Positions 1 through 8,509 of a stretch of 45,950 nt of DNA are shown one piece after another. Under the pieces are notes generated by a model that was given only the letters and a program-made list of their open reading frames with translations, was not told the DNA's origin and ran no database searches. Each line of letters begins with the position of its first letter. Position 1 is the first letter of the stretch. This DNA comes from Bacteroidaceae bacterium. Its GTDB lineage: Bacteria; Bacteroidota; Bacteroidia; Bacteroidales; Bacteroidaceae. The translations under genes and the position numbers were made by a program. The stretch spans positions 1 to 45,950 of the forward strand of contig JAFROT010000044.1 in assembly GCA_017429525.1 (NCBI GenBank), given 5' to 3'.

Positions 1-34
1 CTTCATTCTTCATTCTTCATTCTTCATTAATAAT
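1..34. repeat. Short tandem ATTCTTC-type repeat at left edge
   Basis: The first bases are four copies of a 7-bp unit (cttcatt), running to within about 12 bp of the stop codon of the dipeptidase gene. The unit resembles the GAATGA-type intergenic repeats seen at about 9.0, 14.2 and 18.2 kb. It continues beyond the window edge, so its full size is unknown. Confidence 0.6.
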
Positions 35-45
35 TTCGTCGTTCC

Positions 46-801
46 TCACTTCACGGGGAAGGTGAAGTAGGTGTCCGGGAAGGGCTCGTCGCGGAGGGTG
101 AAATGCCACCACTCCGTGTCCATGGCCTTGAAGCCATGGGCGAGCATGGCGCGACGCAGAATCATGCGGTTGGCAAACTGCTCGGCGGTGATGGAGTCGT
201 TAGGCACATATTCGCCTGTCTCGGGGTTGCCGCCGAAGTCGGGATGGCTCTCGTGGCCGAACCAGTCGAAAGTGCCGCCCATGTCCAGTTCCTTCTCTGT
301 GTTCATGTCGAAAAGCGTCAGGTCGAGGGTCGAGCCGCGCGTATGACCGCTATGGGCCATGATGTACTCGCGCTCGAAGAGCTCGTCCTTAGGCACATCT
401 GGATAGAAATAGGCACGCATCAGCGTGTCGTTGAGGTCCTCAGCCCAGCGGACAAAGTGGTCGACGGCCACCTGCGGGCGGTAGGCATCGTAGATCTTCA
501 GCCGATAGCCGAGGGCTTTCACGTCGTCGCTGACGGCACGCAGGCTGTCGGCCGCCTGACGGGTCAGCAAGGCGGTAGGCGCGAGGTAGCCGTCGACGCG
601 TGCGCCCACGAAGTTGTAGGTGCCGAAGTAGCGAATCTCCAAGATGGCATCGGGGATGACGTCGGTGAGGGTGACGAACTGGCTATCGTCGGCTGCAGGG
701 TCGATGGCTGACTGACGGCTGCTATCGAGGCGATGGGCGGCGTAGAGGGCGATGGCTGCTACGCAAAGGGCTGCAAGCAGCCAGGGGATTAGTCGTTTCA
801 T
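46..801 (-). CDS. VanX/DdpX-type D-Ala-D-Ala dipeptidase (M15D), membrane-anchored or exported
   Basis: Predicted zinc D,D-dipeptidase that hydrolyses D-Ala-D-Ala. Families of this type act in peptidoglycan turnover and peptide scavenging, and in vancomycin resistance when part of van clusters. The 251-aa protein begins with a hydrophobic segment (about residues 4-21), so it is probably exported or anchored. Residues 150-162 carry the SGHTRGSTLDL motif with predicted zinc ligands His153 and Asp160. EWWHF at 230-234 supplies catalytic Glu230 and zinc ligand His233. Arg108 in YDAYRP matches the substrate-binding arginine of VanX. No vanH, vanA or vanRS gene lies beside it, so a housekeeping role is more likely than resistance. 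It is the last visible gene of a minus-strand run after mfd, ilvN and the thioesterase, 18 bp downstream of the latter. Confidence 0.92.
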   Translation of the reverse strand: MKRLIPWLLAALCVAAIALYAAHRLDSSRQSAIDPAADDSQFVTLTDVIPDAILEIRYFGTYNFVGARVDGYLAPTALLTRQAADSLRAVSDDVKALGYRLKIYDAYRPQVAVDHFVRWAEDLNDTLMRAYFYPDVPKDELFEREYIMAHSGHTRGSTLDLTLFDMNTEKELDMGGTFDWFGHESHPDFGGNPETGEYVPNDSITAEQFANRMILRRAMLAHGFKAMDTEWWHFTLRDEPFPDTYFTFPVK

Positions 802-819
802 AGTAGGAAGATGTTTGTG

Positions 820-1617
820 TTATTCCCAGATGACGAGGGCTTGTACGACAGTCTCGCCGGCGGGCTTGGCTTCGGCACCGACATGCTTGCGGATCTCAAT
901 CTGATAGCGGCAGGGTTGCGCGTCGGTGGCCTCGGTCAGCGTCTCCGTTGAAGGCTCGCCATAGAGGCTGAGGGTGTCACCAAGGTAGCTCTCGAGCTTG
1001 TAGGCGATCTCGAAGCGGCGGATGCGATGTCGTTCATAGGCCGTGCGGGGGAAGAGATCGAGGATGTGTTCGATGTATTTGACCGAGTTGATGTGCCCGT
1101 TGATGTCGACGTCGCTGTAGTAGGTGTCGATGTCGCGCAGGTGAGTGGGTGTCGTGAGGCGTATGCGGCCATGCTTGTCGATAGGGCAGGGCTTCTCGTC
1201 GGGGGGCATGACGTAGCGCAGGATGTCGCCGTCCTTGAGTTCGAGAAGGTTGGACGGTTGGCGCGTCTTGACGTCAATCATGGCCCAGATGCTGCGGGCA
1301 TAGCCGTAGATGCGGCCGTCGTCGGCGTTGCGGATGAGGAAGTTACGCTCGGTGAACAGCTTCATGACGCTCTCCACCCAGGTCTCCACCTCGACGTGCT
1401 CATACTGAGCGGGCATCTCGTCCAGTTCGATGCTCAGCCGCGAGAGCACCCATGTGTAGTGGACCTCGTTGAGTTGGTCGATGCCCCATCCACGATTGTG
1501 TGAGTGGCGACCTGCAGCATTCAGCAGGTGGTTGCCCAGCACGCCTAAGAACAGATGCCCTGTGAAGTCAACATGAAAAGGCTCGACGGTAAAACTGTAT
1601 TTTTCAATCTTTTCCAT
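820..1617 (-). CDS. Acyl-ACP thioesterase (FatA/FatB-like, double hotdog)
   Basis: Predicted cytoplasmic thioesterase that releases fatty acids from acyl carrier protein. The 265-aa protein has the paired hotdog layout of the bacterial and plant acyl-ACP thioesterase family (PF01643). Residues 171-180 (DINGHINSVK) carry the family N-x-H catalytic pair, Asn173 and His175. The start at 1617 (MEKIEKYSF) was chosen over an upstream start in the same frame because the extra N-terminus has no family character and would be read through ilvN. With this start the gene overlaps the 3' end of ilvN by 14 bp, which indicates translational coupling. A thioesterase beside ilvN is a recurring arrangement in Bacteroidales ilv operons; the functional link is not clear from sequence. 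Confidence 0.9.
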   Translation of the reverse strand: MEKIEKYSFTVEPFHVDFTGHLFLGVLGNHLLNAAGRHSHNRGWGIDQLNEVHYTWVLSRLSIELDEMPAQYEHVEVETWVESVMKLFTERNFLIRNADDGRIYGYARSIWAMIDVKTRQPSNLLELKDGDILRYVMPPDEKPCPIDKHGRIRLTTPTHLRDIDTYYSDVDINGHINSVKYIEHILDLFPRTAYERHRIRRFEIAYKLESYLGDTLSLYGEPSTETLTEATDAQPCRYQIEIRKHVGAEAKPAGETVVQALVIWE

Positions 1618-2164
1618 TGTTTTTTTCCTTTTCTCTTTCAGCCAAGTAGTCGTCCAACTGTTCACGCGTGCCGCGGGTGATGCAGATGCGCCCGGAGCGG
1701 GCGAACTGACGTACGACGCCAAGGCTGTTGAGGGCCTCGAAGAGTGAGAGGATATCCTCCGTTCGGCCTGTCTTCTCGATGGCGCTGTAGGTAGGGTTGA
1801 CCTCTACGATTCGTGCGCCATGCTCGCGTATGATATGGCATACATCGGGGTTGTCGAGCATGGCCGGAGTGGAAATCTTCAGGAGCGATGACTCCAGGAT
1901 GAAGATGTCATCGTCGGTGAAATAGCGGGCCTGCAGTACGTCGATGCGCTTCTCGATCTGCGCTTTCAACATCTTGACCATCTCGAGCGTGCAGTAGCAG
2001 GTGATGGTGTACTTGTGGACGCCTGGTGTGCTGGAGGCACTCACGTTGAGGCTCTCGATATTCACTTGGCGGCGCGTGAAGACCGCTGTGATCTGGTTCA
2101 GCAGACCTGCGATGTTCTCGGAGAACACGAGGATGGTGTACAGTTGCTGGTTCTCTTGGCTCAT
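1604..2164 (-). CDS. ilvN: Acetolactate synthase small (regulatory) subunit
   Basis: Regulatory subunit of acetohydroxyacid synthase, which binds branched-chain amino acids and activates the catalytic subunit IlvB in valine, leucine and isoleucine synthesis. The 186-aa protein opens with an ACT domain (about residues 8-80: YTILVFSENIAGLLNQITAV, then NIESLNV) and has a C-terminal domain of the long-form small subunit. Its catalytic partner ilvB is at 5913-7607 on the opposite strand, with mfd between them, so the two subunits cannot share a transcript here. A Bacteroidota -7 element lies 28 bp upstream of the start codon. The 3' end overlaps the thioesterase gene. Confidence 0.93.
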   Translation of the reverse strand: MSQENQQLYTILVFSENIAGLLNQITAVFTRRQVNIESLNVSASSTPGVHKYTITCYCTLEMVKMLKAQIEKRIDVLQARYFTDDDIFILESSLLKISTPAMLDNPDVCHIIREHGARIVEVNPTYSAIEKTGRTEDILSLFEALNSLGVVRQFARSGRICITRGTREQLDDYLAEREKEKNNGKD

Positions 2165-2191
2165 GATGTGTTTGCTTTAGAGTTTGCGGTG

Positions 2192-2199
2192 CAAAGGTA
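2192..2199 (-). promoter_or_regulatory. -7 element of the ilvN promoter (TACCTTTG)
   Basis: On the minus strand the sequence reads TACCTTTG, matching the Bacteroidota -7 consensus TAnnTTTG, 28 bp before the ilvN start. No clear TTTG is present at the expected -33 position, so only the -7 half is supported. Confidence 0.55.
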
Positions 2200-2275
2200 G
2201 TGAAAACTTTCTGTTTGCGCCCACGAATGGCACAACTTTCTGCTGTCGGGGGCGCGATTTTAGTCATTCTTATTC

Positions 2276-5200
2276 TCAGACATTGTCTGTTGCCATCGTC
2301 TGCATCTGCTCAAGTACGGCACAAGCTTCGCCGACCGTGTTGACACCACGGACGAGCATCGAACGCCGCCCCTTGACCTCGTCGAGCTGGCAGTCGGCGG
2401 CGTGAAGCGAGAAGTAGGCGATGCATTGTCCGAAGGCTGGACTCTGGAAGAAGGGTGAATCGTCGTCCTTGACGAAATAGAGGCGCATACGACCATTCTT
2501 GAGCATGACGCGCTCAGCACCGAAGTACTTGCCCAAACGCCTCAGTCGTACGACACGGATGAGCTCTTCGGCTGTTTCAGGGATAGGTCCGAAGCGGTCC
2601 TGCAGGCGTTGGCGGAAAGTCTTCACGGCCTCGTCAGTCTCCAACCCGTCAAGCTCACGATAGAGGAGCATGCGCTCAGCCGAGCCAGGCACGAACGTCT
2701 CGGGGAATGACATCGTCAGGTCGCTCTCCAGCTGACATTCATCGACAAAGGCTTCGCCCGACGTGACCTCGCCCGTAGCCACCTGCTCGGCATAGAGCTC
2801 CTTGAACTCGTCGTTCTTCAGTTCCTTGACTGCCTCAGAGAGGATCTTCTGATAGGTCTCATAGCCTAGGTCGGCGATGAAGCCGCTTTGCTCGGCACCC
2901 AGCAGGTTGCCAGCCCCTCGGATGTCGAGGTCCTGCATGGCGATGTGAATACCGCTGCCCAAGTCGGAGAAGTTCTCGATGGCCTGCAGTCGGCGGCGCG
3001 AGTCCTGCGGCAGGGCTGCCAGGGGCGGTGCCATCAGGTAGCAGAACGCTTTCTTGTTGGAGCGTCCCACGCGGCCACGCATCTGATGGAGGTCTGCCAG
3101 TCCGAAGTTGTGGGCGCCGCAGATAATGATGGTGTTGGCGTTGGGGATGTCCAATCCGCTCTCGATAATGGTCGTTGAGATGAGTACGTCGTAGTCGTAG
3201 GCGGCGAAAGCCATCATCACCTGCTCCAACTGCTCGGGTTGCATCTGTCCGTGGCCTACGGCTACGCGTGCATCAGGCACGTATTTATGTACCAGTTGCT
3301 CCAGTTCTGGCAAGCCCGAGATGCGGTTGTTGACAATGAACACTTGCCCGTTGCGACTCATCTCGAAGCCGATGGCCTCGGCGATGATCTCGGGCGAGAA
3401 CGTATGCACCTCGGTCTGTATGGGATAGCGGTTGGGTGGAGGCGTCTGGATGACGCTGAGATCGCGGGCGCCCATGAGCGAGAACTGCAACGTACGGGGG
3501 ATAGGGGTGGCCGTCAGCGTCAGCGTGTCGACGTTGACTTTCATCTGCCGTAGGCGTTCCTTCGTGGCGACGCCGAATTTCTGTTCCTCGTCGATGATGA
3601 GCAGTTCCAAATCCTTGAACTTGACGTTCTTGCCGATAAGTTTGTGGGTACCCACGAGGATGTCAATCTTGCCAGCCTCCAAGTCAGCCAGCAACTCTTT
3701 CGTCTGCTTGGCCGTACGTGCACGGGTCAGGTAGTCGACGCGCACGGGCAGGTCGCGCAGGCGGTCGCTGAAGGTGTGGTAGTGCTGGTAGGCCAGCACC
3801 GTCGTAGGCACCATGACAGCCACCTGCTTGCCGTCGACGGCAGCTTTGAAGGCGGCACGCACGGCAACCTCTGTCTTGCCAAAGCCGACATCGCCGCACA
3901 CCAGGCGGTCCATCGGGCGAGAACGCTCCATGTCGGCCTTGACGTCGTTGGTCGCTTTCAGTTGGTCGGGCGTGTCCTCGTAGAGGAAGCTAGCCTCCAG
4001 CTCGTGCTGTAGGTAGGAGTCGGGTGAGAACTTGAAGCCCTTTTCCTCGCGACGTCGGCTGTAGAGCTTGATCAGGTCGCGGGCGATATCCTTGATCTTG
4101 GATTTCGTCCGCTCCTTCATGCGCTCCCAGGCGCCTGTGCCCAAGCGGCTGATGCGTGGTGGCTCGCCCTCCTTACCTTTGTATTTCGACACCTTGTGCA
4201 AAGCGTGGATGGAGACGTAGACGACGTCGTCGTGGTCGTACGTGATCTTGATCATCTCCTGCATGTGCCCGTCGGCTTGCGGTACGCGGATGAGGCCTCC
4301 AAAACGCCCGATGCCATGGTCGACGTGGACGACATAGTCGCCGACTTCAAACTCCTGCAGTTCCTTCAGCGAGAGCGCGACCTTGCCCGAGCGTGCTCGA
4401 TCGCTGCGCAGGTTGTACTTGTGGAAACGGTCGAAGATCTGATGGTCGGTGAACAGGCATACCTTCAACGTATTGTCGGCATAGCCTGCGTGGAGGGTCT
4501 TGGAGACGGGGGTGAAGGTGAGGGCATCTGGTGAGGCCTCAAAGATTGCCTTCAAGCGGTCGGTCTGCTTGGCAGAGTCGGCTAATATATATAAGGTATA
4601 CCCTCGCAGTAGGTAGTCCTCGAGGGTTGAGGTGACGAGGTCGAAGTTCTTGTGGAAAATAGGTTGCGGAGTGATGTCAAACGTGATCTTGGCCTGGGGC
4701 TTTGCTGTTGCCTTCAGATTCATCTCGATGCGCTTGAAGTCTGCAAAGCCGCGTTCGAAAGCCGGCGCGTCAATGAGCAGCATGTTCTTGCGCAGGCGGC
4801 GATATTGCTCGGCCTCTTCGCGTTCGCTCGTCGCAGCCTCCTCCATCAGTGCCTGCTGCGAGAATCCCTCCTCCCAGATCTGTCCGATGCGCTCGGTCAC
4901 GTAGGTGAGGTTCTTCGCTACCACCAACGTGTTGGGCGGCAGTAGGGTAGACAGCGCCACTAAGTCCTCGCGCTCGCTGCCCAACTCGGGCACCAGCGAG
5001 ATCATCTCTTGCTGTCCGCGACTCAGCTGGCTCTCGACCTCGAACGTGCGAATGGAGTCGATCTCGTCGCCGAAGAAATCGATGCGGTAGGGGTATTCGT
5101 TTGAGAAGGAGAATACGTCGATGAGCGAACCACGGACTGCAAATTGCCCAGGCTCGTAGACGTAGTCGGTGCGCTGGAAACCAAACGCCAGCAGCGTCTG

Positions 5201-5677
5201 CTCGACAAACGAGATGTCCACGCGCTCGCCCACCTTCACCTGTAGTGTCTGCTCGTCCAGCAGTTGTCTGGACACCACCTTCTCGGCCACCGCCTCGGGG
5301 TAGGTGACGATGAACGTATTCAGCTTGCTCAGCACCTCCGTGCGCAAGATTTCATTGGCCGAGTCGCGTTGTCCGAATTTCACGGCACGACGGAATGAGG
5401 AGGGGTAGAACAGCACTTGTTCCTCGCCCAGCACCTGAACCATGTCGTGGTAGAAGTAGCCCGCCTCCTCCTGGTCGTCGAGAATGAAGAGCAGGGGCGA
5501 TGGTGTCGTGACGTAAGACGGCAATAGGTCGCGTAGGGCGGCAAATACCATAGGCGCTGCGCTGGCTTGTAAGCCGTTGATGCCGATGGTTCTGACGCTT
5601 TCGTTGGCAATGGCTTTGCCCAAAGCCTTCACCTGTGGATGGCGGTTATAGAGTTTGCAGATTTCTTGAATAGTCAT
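2276..5677 (-). CDS. mfd: Transcription-repair coupling factor Mfd
   Basis: ATP-dependent DNA translocase that removes stalled RNA polymerase from lesions and recruits UvrA for nucleotide excision repair. The 1133-aa length fits the family (E. coli about 1150). Domains in order: UvrB-like N-terminal modules (about residues 1-400, including DDQEEAGYFYHDM and GQFAVRGSLIDVFSF), the RNA-polymerase-interacting domain beginning VGDYVVHVDHGIGRF near 442, the RecG-like motor with Walker A GDVGFGKTE near 593 and DEEQ near 693, then TRG motifs (ESGLDIPNANTII, HQMRGRVGRS) and the C-terminal UvrA-binding domain. The start at 5677 (MTIQEICKLY) was preferred over an extended frame to 5806, because the upstream codons span the promoter and lack family similarity. 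The gene is divergent from ilvB. Confidence 0.97.
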   Translation of the reverse strand: MTIQEICKLYNRHPQVKALGKAIANESVRTIGINGLQASAAPMVFAALRDLLPSYVTTPSPLLFILDDQEEAGYFYHDMVQVLGEEQVLFYPSSFRRAVKFGQRDSANEILRTEVLSKLNTFIVTYPEAVAEKVVSRQLLDEQTLQVKVGERVDISFVEQTLLAFGFQRTDYVYEPGQFAVRGSLIDVFSFSNEYPYRIDFFGDEIDSIRTFEVESQLSRGQQEMISLVPELGSEREDLVALSTLLPPNTLVVAKNLTYVTERIGQIWEEGFSQQALMEEAATSEREEAEQYRRLRKNMLLIDAPAFERGFADFKRIEMNLKATAKPQAKITFDITPQPIFHKNFDLVTSTLEDYLLRGYTLYILADSAKQTDRLKAIFEASPDALTFTPVSKTLHAGYADNTLKVCLFTDHQIFDRFHKYNLRSDRARSGKVALSLKELQEFEVGDYVVHVDHGIGRFGGLIRVPQADGHMQEMIKITYDHDDVVYVSIHALHKVSKYKGKEGEPPRISRLGTGAWERMKERTKSKIKDIARDLIKLYSRRREEKGFKFSPDSYLQHELEASFLYEDTPDQLKATNDVKADMERSRPMDRLVCGDVGFGKTEVAVRAAFKAAVDGKQVAVMVPTTVLAYQHYHTFSDRLRDLPVRVDYLTRARTAKQTKELLADLEAGKIDILVGTHKLIGKNVKFKDLELLIIDEEQKFGVATKERLRQMKVNVDTLTLTATPIPRTLQFSLMGARDLSVIQTPPPNRYPIQTEVHTFSPEIIAEAIGFEMSRNGQVFIVNNRISGLPELEQLVHKYVPDARVAVGHGQMQPEQLEQVMMAFAAYDYDVLISTTIIESGLDIPNANTIIICGAHNFGLADLHQMRGRVGRSNKKAFCYLMAPPLAALPQDSRRRLQAIENFSDLGSGIHIAMQDLDIRGAGNLLGAEQSGFIADLGYETYQKILSEAVKELKNDEFKELYAEQVATGEVTSGEAFVDECQLESDLTMSFPETFVPGSAERMLLYRELDGLETDEAVKTFRQRLQDRFGPIPETAEELIRVVRLRRLGKYFGAERVMLKNGRMRLYFVKDDDSPFFQSPAFGQCIAYFSLHAADCQLDEVKGRRSMLVRGVNTVGEACAVLEQMQTMATDNV

Positions 5678-5741
5678 GTGTATGGGTCGAAAGGGGTACA
5701 CGCAAAATCGCCGGAAACGCTTGCGCTCCCGTTTTCGACTG

Positions 5742-5772
5742 CAAAGATACGTTTTTTCTTTCGGAACGCAAA
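5742..5772 (-). promoter_or_regulatory. mfd promoter (TTTG-N19-TATCTTTG)
   Basis: Minus-strand -7 TATCTTTG at 5742-5749 and -33 TTTG at 5769-5772, spaced 19 bp, match the Bacteroidota housekeeping promoter. It sits about 65 bp upstream of the chosen mfd start, which supports that start over the longer frame. Confidence 0.8.
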
Positions 5773-5849
5773 ATCTAATAATAATTATTCTCACAGAGAC
5801 CGACATAAGTCACGATATGAGTATCAAATTGTTTTTATTTCTCTTAAAT

Positions 5850-5881
5850 TTTGGTCATATTGACAATTTTCAATACCTTTG
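5850..5881 (+). promoter_or_regulatory. ilvB promoter (TTTG-N20-TACCTTTG)
   Basis: The -33 TTTG at 5850-5853 and -7 TACCTTTG at 5874-5881 are separated by 20 bp, a full match to the Bacteroidota promoter. Transcription would begin about 25 bp before the ilvB ATG at 5913, leaving almost no leader and therefore no room for an attenuator. Confidence 0.85.
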
Positions 5882-5912
5882 CGCGCAGTTTTTGAAAGTA
5901 CACGACAAAACG

Positions 5913-7607
5913 ATGACAAACAAGATTACAGGTGCCGAAGCGCTCATGCGCTCACTTGAGGCAGAGGGCGTCACCACGCTCTTTGGATATCCAGGCGGAG
6001 CCATCATGCCCGTCTACGATGCGCTCTACGACCATCAGCAAACGCTGAACCATATTCTCGTACGTCATGAGCAAGGAGCCGTCCACGCTGCGCAGGGCTA
6101 TGCGCGTGTCAGCGGACGGACGGGTGTTGCCATCGTCACCAGTGGCCCTGGTGCCACCAATACCGTCACGGGCGTAGCTGATGCGATGATTGACTCCACG
6201 CCTATCGTGGTTATCTCAGGTCAGGTCGGCGCTGCCATGCTTGGTACCGATGCCTTCCAGGAGGTCGATGTCGTCGGTATGACGCAGCCTATCTCCAAGT
6301 GGAACTATCAGATTCGCCGTGCCGAGGATGTAGCATGGGCTGTCAGCCGTGCCTTCTATATCGCCCGCAGTGGTCGTCCTGGTCCCGTCGTGCTCGACTT
6401 CACGCGTAATGCACAGGTCGGCGAGATTGACTTCGAGCCCGCTCATGTCGATTTCATTCGCAGCTATGTGCCTGTTCCAAAACCCAATATGGAAGCTATC
6501 CGCGAGGCGGCACGTTTGATCAACAATGCCGTCAAGCCCCTTGTGCTTGTGGGGCAGGGCGTAGAGCTCGCTGGCGCTCAGGCAGAATTACGCGCGTTCA
6601 TCGAGAAGGCGCAGATACCTGTTGGCTGCACGCTCTTGGGGCTCTCTGCACTGCCTTCCGACCATCCGCTTAATAAGGGTATGCTCGGTATGCACGGCAA
6701 CCTCGGCCCCAACGTGATGACTAATCAGTGCGACGTCCTTATCGCCATCGGCATGCGTTTCGATGATCGCGTGACGGGCAACCTCAAGACCTATGCTCGT
6801 CAGGCCAAGATCATTCATTTCGATATCGACCCGTCTGAGATAGGCAAACTCGTGCGCCCTGACTGCAAGGTCATCGGCGACTGCCGCCAGACGCTCAACG
6901 CCCTTCTCCCCCTCATCGAGGAGACCACCCATCAGTCGTGGGTCGACGGTTTCGCACCCTATGCCGAGCGTGAGTACAACAAGGTCATCCGCCGTGCCAT
7001 CCACCCGACTGAAGGTCCTCTACTCATGGGTGAGGTAGTGCGCGCCGTCAGCGAGGCTTCTCGTCATGAGGCAATCCTCGTTACCGATGTCGGTCAGAAC
7101 CAGATGTTTGCTGCCCGCTACTTCCAGTTCAGCCATCCACGCAGCATTGTCACCAGCGGCGGACTCGGCACGATGGGCTTTGGTTTGCCTGCTGCTATCG
7201 GCGCTACCTTCGGCGCCCCCGACCGTACCGTCTGCTTCTTCTGTGGCGATGGCGGTCTGCAGATGACTATTCAGGAACTCGGCACGATCATGGAGCAGGG
7301 CGCTCCTGTCAAGATTATCCTGCTGAACAACAATTTCCTTGGCAACGTCCGTCAGTGGCAGGCCATGTTCTGGCAAAAGCGCTACTCGTTCACGCCCATG
7401 CAGAACCCCGACTACGAACTCATCGCGCGTGCCTATGGCATCCCCGCCCGCACCGTTGTGGAGCGTGCCGATCTCGATGGCGCCATCCGCGAGATGCTCG
7501 CCACGCCTGGACCTTACCTGCTCCAGTGCGCCGTCATGGAAGAGGACAACGTGCTGCCGATGACTCCTCCCGGCTCCAATGTCGACGAAATGCTGTTGGA
7601 AGTGTGA
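5913..7607 (+). CDS. ilvB: Acetolactate synthase large (catalytic) subunit
   Basis: ThDP-dependent acetohydroxyacid synthase catalytic subunit. It condenses two pyruvates, or pyruvate with 2-oxobutyrate, in the first common step of branched-chain amino-acid synthesis. The 564-aa protein has the normal family length. Visible motifs are GYPGGAIMPVYDALY near residue 20, catalytic Glu in RHEQGAVHAAQGYAR, the central FAD-binding region, and the ThDP/Mg motif GDGG near 445 followed by NNNFLGNVRQWQ. The start at 5913 (MTNKITGAEAL) lies just downstream of a perfect promoter; the longer frame from 5676 would run through that promoter. A hairpin terminator follows the stop, so ilvB appears to be transcribed alone. 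ilvD and ilvC are not in the window, and the small subunit gene lies on the other strand beyond mfd. Confidence 0.96.
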   Translation: MTNKITGAEALMRSLEAEGVTTLFGYPGGAIMPVYDALYDHQQTLNHILVRHEQGAVHAAQGYARVSGRTGVAIVTSGPGATNTVTGVADAMIDSTPIVVISGQVGAAMLGTDAFQEVDVVGMTQPISKWNYQIRRAEDVAWAVSRAFYIARSGRPGPVVLDFTRNAQVGEIDFEPAHVDFIRSYVPVPKPNMEAIREAARLINNAVKPLVLVGQGVELAGAQAELRAFIEKAQIPVGCTLLGLSALPSDHPLNKGMLGMHGNLGPNVMTNQCDVLIAIGMRFDDRVTGNLKTYARQAKIIHFDIDPSEIGKLVRPDCKVIGDCRQTLNALLPLIEETTHQSWVDGFAPYAEREYNKVIRRAIHPTEGPLLMGEVVRAVSEASRHEAILVTDVGQNQMFAARYFQFSHPRSIVTSGGLGTMGFGLPAAIGATFGAPDRTVCFFCGDGGLQMTIQELGTIMEQGAPVKIILLNNNFLGNVRQWQAMFWQKRYSFTPMQNPDYELIARAYGIPARTVVERADLDGAIREMLATPGPYLLQCAVMEEDNVLPMTPPGSNVDEMLLEV

Positions 7608-7644
7608 AAATCATTCACAATTCAGATAAAAAATATTAAAAGTA

Positions 7645-7680
7645 AAGCGCTTGGCCGTCAGCTGGGCGCTTCTTTTGTTG
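7645..7680 (+). terminator. Intrinsic terminator after ilvB
   Basis: Stem AAGCGC (7645-7650) pairs with GCGCTT (7666-7671), with extra pairing in the 15-nt interior, followed by a T-rich tract. It is 38 bp after the ilvB stop. Confidence 0.7.
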
Positions 7681-7707
7681 TGGGTAGCCGTTTTTTTACT
7701 AATTTTG
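7678..7707 (+). promoter_or_regulatory. Promoter of the winged-helix gene (TTG-N19-TAATTTTG)
   Basis: The -7 TAATTTTG at 7700-7707 fits TAnnTTTG, with TTG at 7678-7680 spaced 19 bp. The -33 overlaps the tail of the ilvB terminator. The start codon is 54 bp downstream of the -7. Confidence 0.55.
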
Positions 7708-7761
7708 CGTCCGTCGAGAGCGAATCCGTATGCTCTCGTCCGCACCAATCCTTAAGCGTTC

Positions 7762-8490
7762 ATGAACAGATTCCTTCCCTTCCTGGTTACCGCCATGCTT
7801 GCCCTCTCGTCGCTGTGGGCAGGCGTTGAGAGCTATAGCCGTGCCGAAGCGCGCATCGCCGAGGACCTCACCCATGCGCTCGCTCAGACCGCTATGGAGC
7901 GTCCAGCTGACTGGCTCTCCACCGACACTATTCGCGTCTTCCGCAGCCATCTGCAGACCGAGCAACTGCGCGATCGTGCTTATCTGGCCTTCTCGATTCT
8001 CGATGAACGCCGGCAGCCGTTGGCTGGCGCCATCGCTACCGATACGCTTGTCGTTACTGAGGCCGTGCGCGCTCAGGGATATGCCACCTGTTCGCCTCTC
8101 ACCGTCCTACGCATGTCCGACCAGCGTCTCGCAGCCGTTCTGCTCCTGCTGACACTCATGTCCCTGTTTTATTCTCTTCGTCGCGTACGCCCAACCGTAG
8201 CTGTCTGCGTGTCCATGACCTCTCCCAGCTCATCGAGCGACGATTCCTTCATCGGCCTCCTCACTCCCATGCAGGCACGCCTCGTCCAACTCTTCATGGA
8301 GTCGCCTACGCGCGAACTCACGAAGCAGCAGATCTGCGATGCCCTGTGGCCGCGTAAGGACAATGCAGCCGAGACCCTCTATACCCTCATCCATCGCATC
8401 AAGCCAATCCTCGACGCGCACACCGATCTTCGCATCGTCAGCAATCGTGGTCGCTCCTATCGTCTGGAGCACAAAGAAGTCATGAATTGA
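7762..8490 (+). CDS. Membrane-anchored winged-helix DNA-binding protein
   Basis: Predicted one-component transcription regulator fixed in the inner membrane. The 242-aa protein has an N-terminal hydrophobic segment (about residues 4-20), an extracytoplasmic stretch of about 100 residues, a second membrane segment (about 122-142), and a C-terminal OmpR/PhoB-type winged helix (about 165-237: LTPMQARLVQLF, ELTKQQICDALWP, ETLYTLIHRIKPIL, SNRGRSYRL). There is no receiver domain. The arrangement is like ToxR or CadC with the domain order reversed, so a periplasmic signal could be passed directly to DNA. Its targets are unknown; the next gene, 19 bp downstream, is a small membrane protein and may be a partner. 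Confidence 0.75.
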   Translation: MNRFLPFLVTAMLALSSLWAGVESYSRAEARIAEDLTHALAQTAMERPADWLSTDTIRVFRSHLQTEQLRDRAYLAFSILDERRQPLAGAIATDTLVVTEAVRAQGYATCSPLTVLRMSDQRLAAVLLLLTLMSLFYSLRRVRPTVAVCVSMTSPSSSSDDSFIGLLTPMQARLVQLFMESPTRELTKQQICDALWPRKDNAAETLYTLIHRIKPILDAHTDLRIVSNRGRSYRLEHKEVMN

Positions 8491-8509
8491 TTATTCAAAT
8501 CTTCTGTTC

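Noticed and set aside
103-711. Plus-strand open frame opposite the dipeptidase gene
   Set aside because: Lies wholly opposite a gene with clear catalytic motifs and encodes a Val/Gly/Asp-rich sequence typical of antisense shadows in GC-rich codons.
46-801. Vancomycin resistance determinant
   Set aside because: The dipeptidase motifs are present, but there are no vanH, van ligase or vanRS genes nearby, and such enzymes occur widely outside resistance clusters.
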